Of a DNA stretch of 64,000 bases, positions 59,027 to 64,000 are shown one piece after another. The stretch is from Actinospineispora eucalypti (GTDB lineage: Bacteria > Actinomycetota > Actinomycetes > Mycobacteriales > Pseudonocardiaceae). The notes beneath the pieces were generated by a model. It did no database searches, was not told the origin of the DNA, and saw only the letters and a program-made list of their open reading frames with translations. Position 1 is the stretch's first letter, and each line of letters starts with the position of its first letter. The position numbers were made by a program, and so were the translations under genes. Location: positions 806,001-870,000 of the forward strand of contig JACHMT010000001.1 of the NCBI GenBank assembly GCA_014208095.1, read 5' to 3'.

Positions 59027-59895
59027 CCGATTCGCTGCGCTTCGATGTGGTCGACGTGTTCGCCGACCGGGCCTTCGCCGGCAACCCGCTGGCCGTGGTG
59101 CACGGCGCGGACAAGCTGGACACCGGACAGATGCAGGCCATCGCGCGCGAGTTCAACCTCTCCGAGACCGTGTTCCCGCTGCCGCCGACGCAGCCCGGCG
59201 CGAGCTACCTGGCCCGGATCTTCACGCCGGTGGAGGAGCTGCCGTTCGCCGGGCACCCCAGCGTGGGTGTGGCCTGGGTGCTGGCCCGGGACGGGGTGAT
59301 CCCGGCCGGCGACGCGGTGCAGGAGTGTGGCGCGGGGCTCCTGCCGGTATGGACCGACGCGGCGGGCGCCCGGGTGACCGGCGGCGCGCCGAACGTCGGG
59401 CCGGAGCTGGACGCGGTGGCACTGGCCGGTGCGGTCGGGCTGACCGGTGGGGATGTCGACCCGGTCGCGGCGCCCGGGGTCGCCGGGGCCGGGCTGGACC
59501 ACGTGTTCCTGCCCGTCCGGGCGGACGCGGTGGCCCGGGCGGCGGTGCCGGAGACGGAGACGCTGCGCGCGGCCGCCGGCGGCCGGGGCATGGTCACCGT
59601 GATCTCCCTCGACCTGGCCAACTCGCGGGTGCACGCGCGCATGTTCGGCCCCGGCACCGGGGTGCCGGAGGACCCGGCGACCGGTTCGGCCGCCGTAGGC
59701 ATGGCGGTTTACCTGGTGGACCGGGGGCTGCTGCCGGCGGACGGGGAGTCCAGGTTCACCATCACCCAGGGCGTGGAGATGGGCCGTCCGTCGCGCCTGG
59801 AGGTCGGGGTGACCGCCGGGGCCGGCCGGACCACGTCCACCAGCGTCGCCGGCCCGGTGGTCGCCGTCTCCTCCGGACAGATCGTCGCGCCGTAA
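59023..59895 (+). CDS. PhzF family isomerase/epimerase-like protein
   Basis: A 290-residue two-domain PhzF-fold protein. The general acid/base Glu48 is in NLSETVF, and TPVEELPFAGHPSVGVAWVL and EDPATGSAAVGMAVYLV are the family signatures. PhzF itself isomerises dihydro-hydroxyanthranilate in phenazine synthesis; most relatives have unknown substrates. GTG 59023. It follows the TDO cassette and may belong to the same metabolite unit; no other phenazine genes are present. Confidence 0.87.
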   Translation: MTDSLRFDVVDVFADRAFAGNPLAVVHGADKLDTGQMQAIAREFNLSETVFPLPPTQPGASYLARIFTPVEELPFAGHPSVGVAWVLARDGVIPAGDAVQECGAGLLPVWTDAAGARVTGGAPNVGPELDAVALAGAVGLTGGDVDPVAAPGVAGAGLDHVFLPVRADAVARAAVPETETLRAAAGGRGMVTVISLDLANSRVHARMFGPGTGVPEDPATGSAAVGMAVYLVDRGLLPADGESRFTITQGVEMGRPSRLEVGVTAGAGRTTSTSVAGPVVAVSSGQIVAP

Positions 59896-60010
59896 TACAT
59901 ACCGCGACCTCGCGTGGGTGAGAAACCAATCACCTCGGTGGGTCAACCGGGGGAACTCGTGGAAGCATCCACCCGAGAACAGTCGCCGACGACTCAGGAG
60001 GCCGAGACCC

Positions 60011-60967
60011 GTGAGCAGCCCCCGCCCCCGTCGATCCTGCCTGGCGGTCCCCGGATCCAGCCAGAAGTTCATCGACAAGGCCCGCACGCTGCCGGTGGAC
60101 CAGGTGTTCCTGGACCTCGAGGACGCCTGCGCGCCGCTGGCCAAGCCCGGCGCGCGCAAGACCATCGTCGCCGCGCTGAACGAGGGCGGCTGGGGAGACC
60201 GGATCCGGGTGGTCCGGGTGAACGACTGGACCACCGAGTGGACCTACCGGGACGTGGTCGAGGTGGTCGAGGGCGCCGGCGCCAACCTGGACGCGATCAT
60301 GCTGCCCAAGGTGCAGACCGCCGAGCAGGTCATCGCGCTGGACCTGCTGATCACCCAGATCGAGAAGACCCTGGGCTACGAGCAGGGCCGCATCGGCATC
60401 GAGGCGCAGATCGAGAACGCGCTCGGCCTGACCAACGTGAACGCCATCGCCACCGCGTCCCCCCGGGTGGAGACGATCATCTTCGGGCCGGCCGACTTCA
60501 TGGCCAGCATCAACATGAAGTCGCTGGTCGTCGGCGAGCAGCCGCCGGGTTACGACGTCGGTGACGCCTACCACCACATCCTGATGAGCATCCTGATGGC
60601 CGCGCGGGCGCACGACAAGCAGGCCATCGACGGCCCGTACCTGCAGATCAAGGACGTGGACGGGTTCCGCCGGGTGGCCGGTCGGAGCGCGGCGCTGGGC
60701 TTCGACGGCAAGTGGGTGCTGCACCCCGGCCAGATCGAGGCGGCCAACGAGGTCTACCGCCCCAGTCAGGCCGACTACGACCACGCCGAGAACATCCTGG
60801 ACGCCTACGAGTGGTACACCTCCGAGGCGGGCGGCAAGCGCGGCGCGGCGATGCTGGGCGACGAGATGATCGACGAGGCGTCCCGGAAGATGGCGCTGGT
60901 GATCTCCGGCAAGGGCCGCGCGGCGGGCATGGCCCGGGGCGACCGCTGGACCCCGCCGGAGGACTGA
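60011..60967 (+). CDS. HpcH/HpaI aldolase/citrate-lyase family, CoA-ester lyase (CitE-like)
   Basis: A 318-residue TIM barrel of the CitE/malyl-CoA lyase group: SCLAVPGSSQKFIDKARTL, QVFLDLEDACAPLAKPGARK (metal Glu/Asp), GIEAQIENALGLTNVNAIA and GFDGKWVLHPGQIEAANEVY. It should cleave or form a 3-hydroxyacyl-CoA such as malyl-CoA or citramalyl-CoA. GTG 60011 with AGGAGG upstream. No partner citrate-lyase subunits are near. Confidence 0.87.
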   Translation: MSSPRPRRSCLAVPGSSQKFIDKARTLPVDQVFLDLEDACAPLAKPGARKTIVAALNEGGWGDRIRVVRVNDWTTEWTYRDVVEVVEGAGANLDAIMLPKVQTAEQVIALDLLITQIEKTLGYEQGRIGIEAQIENALGLTNVNAIATASPRVETIIFGPADFMASINMKSLVVGEQPPGYDVGDAYHHILMSILMAARAHDKQAIDGPYLQIKDVDGFRRVAGRSAALGFDGKWVLHPGQIEAANEVYRPSQADYDHAENILDAYEWYTSEAGGKRGAAMLGDEMIDEASRKMALVISGKGRAAGMARGDRWTPPED

Positions 60968-61117
60968 CACGATCCGCACCGCCCGGGTGCGGATCGTGCG
61001 CGGCGCCGGTCCGAAGGACGGCCCTGGATGGCGCCGTCCGGGTGGTCTCCCGTGCCTTGGGCTCGGCCCGTTGCGGCTCCGGCCGGGATGCTGGGACGCC
61101 GACGCGAGCAGTGGTCA

Positions 61118-61179
61118 TGGTCAAGTAGCCGTCAGAGACGTTGTTCGCCGGTAGAACGTCTCCCGCCGCTACCTGACCA
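61118..61179. terminator. Hairpin after the citE-like gene
   Basis: Outer arms TGGTCAAGTAGC / GCTACCTGACCA (11 of 12 pairs) enclose inner arms GAGACGTT / AACGTCTC. It is 150 bp past the stop, in a gene-free stretch (60968-61522, 555 bp). The rest of that stretch has a second inverted repeat (TGATCATCAGG 61292-61302 with CCTGATGATCA 61344-61354) and a motif shared with the 15737 element. Confidence 0.45.
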
Positions 61180-61291
61180 AGAAGTCTTCACCGTCAGGTT
61201 GATGTCGATCTCGGATGCAATCTCCACCATGTACCACTCATGAAACGGGTGGGGAAGATGGGCTTTGGGGGTTCTACGGAGGGCCTGTCCA

Positions 61292-61354
61292 TGATCATCA
61301 GGGCATGATGGTCGCCTCGAGGCGCTTCCCGCGGCCCTTATTTCCTGATGATCA
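61292..61354. repeat. 11-bp perfect inverted repeat in the intergenic region
   Basis: TGATCATCAGG (61292-61302) and CCTGATGATCA (61344-61354) are perfect inverted copies separated by 41 bp. Downstream, 61447-61462 reads CGTCCAAGCGATCTTT, close to the right end of the 372-bp element (16080-16096). No gene is recognisable here; it looks like repeat-derived intergenic DNA between convergent genes. Confidence 0.5.
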
Positions 61355-61522
61355 CGAATCGGGGATCGCTCCCGTAACCCCGGTCCGAGCCAAGCCGCAA
61401 AGGCAACGGCCGCACTCGAGCCGCGGCAGACCAACCCGGCCGCGGCCGTCCAAGCGATCTTTGGAACCGGCGCCGCACCCTCGCGCCGAATGGCGGCCGG
61501 AACCACGGAGCGCGGAAAAGGA

Positions 61523-62590
61523 TCACTCGGTGAGGGTTCCGTTGTAGGAGGCGAAGTACTCGACGGTGGCGGCGGTGGCGCGGATGTTGTGGTCGAGTGC
61601 GGTGCGGTTGATGTTCTTGATGGTGTCGCAGGACTTGTGGTAGCACTTGTCGAACACCTCGTCGACCGTGCCGCCCCATGACTTGGCCTGCTCCGAGGTC
61701 TTCTCCTTCTCGTCGCCGGTGAACGGCGCGGCGGACGGGATGCCCGCCTTGACGAACGGGTCGTAGTCGGAGTCCTCGACGAAGGGGATCGGCTGGACGG
61801 TCACGCCGGTCTTGGTCAGCTGCTCGGACATGACGCGGGCCACGGTCGCCGTGCCCGCGGGTCCGGCTTCCCGGTTCTTCTTCCCGCGCCCGCCGTGCAC
61901 GAAGTAGCCGGCGTTGGGGGAGGCCACCATGTCCAGGTTCAGGTACAGCATGATCTGCCGGCGTTGCTGGCTGGACAGGTTGTCCACGTAGTAGTCGGAA
62001 CCGACCATGCCGTCCTCCTCCGAGCCCCAGAACGCGAAGCGCACCGCGTTGGGGAGGTTCGGGGAGCCACCGAGCCGGGTGGCGATCTCCAGCAGCGCGG
62101 CGACCCCGGAGCCGTTGTCGTTGATGCCCGGCCCCTCCTTCACCGAGTCGAGGTGCGCACCGAGGAAGACCGTCCGGTTCGGGTCGCCGGTGCGGCTCTG
62201 GGCGATGACGTTGCGGTAGCTGCCCTGGCCGCGCCGCGCGCGGTCGCCGTCCGAGTCCGAGGAGTCCGAGTCGGAGGACGGCCGGTAGGTGGGGGTGCTC
62301 ACCTCGTAGCCGGCGTCGCGCAGCACCTTGACCACGTACTCGACGCTCGCGTCGTAGCCGGGGCTCGGCGTCACCCGGGTGCCGCCGTTGTCGTCGGCGA
62401 TCTTCTGCAGCGCCTCCAGGTGGGTGTAGGCGGCGGCCTCGCCGACCGCCCTGGACAGCTGGCCGTCGGCGGCCTTCGCCGTTGTCGTCGGTGGTGACGC
62501 CGTGCCGCCGCACGCGGCGAGCGTGCCGAGCGCGACCAGTCCGACGCAGAACCGTTTGGCGAGCAGTCGTCCGGCGAGCGGGGTCCTCAC
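61523..62590 (-). CDS. Secreted M28 family zinc aminopeptidase (lipoprotein)
   Basis: A 355-residue protein with signal peptide and lipobox (FCVGLVALGTLAACGG). Di-zinc M28 ligands: His and Asp in LGAHLDSVKEGPGINDNGSG, catalytic Glu-Glu in FWGSEEDGMVGS, Asp in LNLDMVAS and His in CYHKSCD. An inserted Asp/Ser-rich loop RPSSDSDSSDSDGDRARRG lies near 120. GTG 62590 is 11 bp after the Pls-type gene, so it is in the same operon. It may trim or degrade the peptide made by that synthetase, for release or self-protection; this is inference. Confidence 0.87.
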   Translation of the reverse strand: MRTPLAGRLLAKRFCVGLVALGTLAACGGTASPPTTTAKAADGQLSRAVGEAAAYTHLEALQKIADDNGGTRVTPSPGYDASVEYVVKVLRDAGYEVSTPTYRPSSDSDSSDSDGDRARRGQGSYRNVIAQSRTGDPNRTVFLGAHLDSVKEGPGINDNGSGVAALLEIATRLGGSPNLPNAVRFAFWGSEEDGMVGSDYYVDNLSSQQRRQIMLYLNLDMVASPNAGYFVHGGRGKKNREAGPAGTATVARVMSEQLTKTGVTVQPIPFVEDSDYDPFVKAGIPSAAPFTGDEKEKTSEQAKSWGGTVDEVFDKCYHKSCDTIKNINRTALDHNIRATAATVEYFASYNGTLTE

Positions 62591-62601
62591 CTGGTGTCCC
62601 T

Positions 62602-64000
62602 TCAGCGCAGTTCGGTGGCGGGGTTTCCGACCCAGCGGGTGCGGGGGCTGATCTGCTCGCCCTTCATCAGGAAGCCGTCGGTCTCGAGCACGGAGTCGTG
62701 GCCGAGCTCGGTGCCGTAGTGCACCATCGCGCTGACGCCCAGTGTGCACCCGTTGCCGATGGTGATGTAGTCGGATTTGAAGGTTCCGTCTTCCTGCGAG
62801 TGGGCCTGGATCTTGGCGTTGGCGTTGAGTGTGACGTCGTCGCCGATGGTGGCCATGGACTTCTCGGAGATGGCGGCTCCGTCGTCGTACAGCCTCTTGC
62901 CGACGCGGCCGCCGCCGAGCCGCAGTACGAAGCCCGCGAACGGGGTGCCGCTGTAGGGGGCCAGGTAGTTGACGGTGGTGAGTTTCCAGTACCGCTCGTG
63001 GCGCCAGAAGTCGTACTGGTAGATCGAGCAGAACTTCGGCTCCAGCCGGCGGAACCGGGTGGCGGCGCGTTCGACCAGCGCCCAGTAGAGCGTGGTGAAG
63101 GCCAACCCGACCACGCCGGCCGCCGCGACGACGGGCACGCCGACGGATCGGTAGAGGTCGGCGGTCAGGGCGGCCAGCGCGACGAGCACCAGGAAATGGA
63201 TCAGCCGGGTGAGCAGGAACAGGCCCATGGTGGCCTGGTTGTGCAGGTTCTTCGCCCGCAGCCGGATCCGGAACTCCTCGCCGTCGTGCAGGTGGTCGAA
63301 CCTGCTGTCCCGTTCCACCGAGCGGGGGATCTCGAACGCCGGTGAGCCGAGCAGCCCGACGCCCTGGCGGACCGGTCCGAAGAGGGGGACGGCGACCTTG
63401 GTGGCCAGCAGGCAGTTGGCGCCGGTGCGGCCGCCGACCGGGTAGGCAATGTGGTTGCCGAAGTAGTTGTCCGGGCCGATGCTGACCTCGCGGACGCCGA
63501 ACGAGGTGTGCGAGTAGCCGGCGTTGATCACCGAAAGGCCGTCGGCGATCATCGTGCCGGTGCCGATCTTGGTCAGGTGCGAGTTGTCGTGCTTGAGCTC
63601 GGAGCCGAAGTTGGAACCGCTCTGCACCACCGGACGGCCCAGGTCGTAGCCGGCCCAGCGCAGGTAGCCGGTGATGTAGGAGCTGTCGCCGTACAGCTGC
63701 TGGAAGAACTTGATGTTGGTCATCCGGGTGATGGTCCGGTGCACCCAGTAGCGGATTCCGTAGAGCGGGTAGAGCCGGTCGGGCGGCAGCAGCGGGCGCA
63801 GCATGCGCGGGAGGATGCCCACGGCGAGCAGGCCCAGGAAGATCGAGATGAAGAACCCCTGGATCGCCACGAGCAGGACCTCGGCGTAGTAGGTGGCGCT
63901 GTGCACCCCCAGCACCCCCGGGCGGGGCACGGACGGCAGGGTGAACCCGCTGCCGAGCATGACCTCCACCACGGTGAACATCGCGGCCAGCATCGGCGGG
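62602..64000 (-). CDS. Pls/PosA-type NRPS (epsilon-poly-lysine synthetase family), C-terminal part
   Basis: The 3' part, about 465 residues, of a large membrane synthetase; the gene continues beyond the window. Visible: TM helices (about 36-60 VLLVAIQGFFISIFLGLLAV; 258-310), a hexapeptide-like soluble domain (about 95-215; SGSNFGSELKHDN, SVINAGYSHTSFGVREVSIG) and a second such domain at the end (about 345-460; AISEKSMATIGDDVTLNANA, SDYITIGNGCTLGVSAMVHY, DGFLMKGEQISPR). This TM-plus-tandem-domain architecture is that of Pls and PosA, whose missing N-terminus holds A and T domains. Amino-acid specificity therefore cannot be read here. Confidence 0.85.
   Translation of the reverse strand, partial: PPMLAAMFTVVEVMLGSGFTLPSVPRPGVLGVHSATYYAEVLLVAIQGFFISIFLGLLAVGILPRMLRPLLPPDRLYPLYGIRYWVHRTITRMTNIKFFQQLYGDSSYITGYLRWAGYDLGRPVVQSGSNFGSELKHDNSHLTKIGTGTMIADGLSVINAGYSHTSFGVREVSIGPDNYFGNHIAYPVGGRTGANCLLATKVAVPLFGPVRQGVGLLGSPAFEIPRSVERDSRFDHLHDGEEFRIRLRAKNLHNQATMGLFLLTRLIHFLVLVALAALTADLYRSVGVPVVAAAGVVGLAFTTLYWALVERAATRFRRLEPKFCSIYQYDFWRHERYWKLTTVNYLAPYSGTPFAGFVLRLGGGRVGKRLYDDGAAISEKSMATIGDDVTLNANAKIQAHSQEDGTFKSDYITIGNGCTLGVSAMVHYGTELGHDSVLETDGFLMKGEQISPRTRWVGNPATELR

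Noticed and set aside
59023-59895. Phenazine biosynthesis
   Set aside because: Only a PhzF-fold protein is present; no phzA/B, D, E or G nearby, and PhzF-like proteins are widespread.
1-64000. tRNA, rRNA or transposase genes
   Set aside because: No cloverleaf with a GGTTCRA arm outside coding genes, no rRNA-like sequence and no DDE transposase were seen; absence is by eye only.

Overview
The window is high-GC (about 70 percent or more) actinobacterial DNA and almost fully coding. Gene order and content point to the order Pseudonocardiales: mycothiol (mshB), actinobacterial sigE-rseA-htrA-tatB, glucosyl-3-phosphoglycerate synthase (gpgS), folP2, DUF3117, and GTG/TTG starts with 4-bp overlaps. 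From typA to the MgtE-like gene the core genes follow the order known for Mycobacterium tuberculosis Rv1165 to Rv1232: typA, lpqW, mshB, membrane protein, fdxC, dapC, dapD, dapE, LOG, folP2, gpgS, Rv1209-like, tag, Rv1211-like, glgC, O-methyltransferase, sigE, rseA, htrA, tatB, mrp, MgtE-like. Accessory modules are inserted into this backbone. Family placement is inference from this synteny, not from rRNA.

Layout. 1-5.7 kb: tail of a guaB3-type gene, a parallel beta-helix lipoprotein, an atypical orphan response regulator, a pterin dehydratase, a two-component pair and a Nudix hydrolase. 5.9-9.9 kb: typA and an lpqW-like lipoprotein. 10-15.7 kb: a complete oligopeptide-type ABC importer. 15.7-16.1 kb: a 372-bp non-coding element with 65-bp terminal inverted repeats. 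16.1-19.3 kb: PTS-dependent dihydroxyacetone kinase (dhaM, dhaK, dhaL) with an IclR regulator. 19.2-24.1 kb: aldo/keto reductase, mshB, GNAT, ferredoxin, dapC. 24.1-29.3 kb: MFS, CHAD, dapD coupled to an XRE regulator, a 171-bp inverted-repeat element, dapE. 29.3-37.6 kb: two LOG-type phosphoribohydrolases, folP2, gpgS, DivIVA-like, SRPBCC, tag, DUF3117, leucyl aminopeptidase, glgC, O-methyltransferase. 37.7-41.0 kb: sigE-rseA-htrA-tatB envelope-stress locus. 41.1-43.2 kb: Rrf2 regulator with an NDH-2-like flavoprotein.

43.2-53.5 kb is the main accessory island: amidase, D-2-hydroxyacid dehydrogenase, DUF3830 protein, two Asp/Glu-racemase/maleate-isomerase-like paralogues, an FCD-type GntR regulator, class-III aminotransferase, amino-acid permease and MHS-family transporter. 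Three copies of a 14-bp palindrome, GATTGTYRACAATC, lie in its promoter regions, so the island looks like one regulon for uptake and breakdown of an unidentified amide or amino-acid-like compound. I do not recognise this combination as a described pathway.

53.5-57.2 kb returns to the core (mrp, MarR, DUF1003, MgtE-like). 57.2-61.0 kb holds an AT-rich promoter followed by a small DUF6875-like plus tryptophan-dioxygenase-like cassette, a decayed pentapeptide-repeat gene, phzF-like and citE-like genes. The right edge (61.5-64 kb, minus strand) holds the 3' part of a Pls/PosA-type (epsilon-poly-lysine synthetase family) NRPS followed, in the same operon, by a secreted M28 aminopeptidase. A family of hairpin-forming 22-bp repeats occurs at both 0.7 kb and 48.6-48.9 kb. 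No rRNA, tRNA, CRISPR array, transposase or prophage gene was seen.
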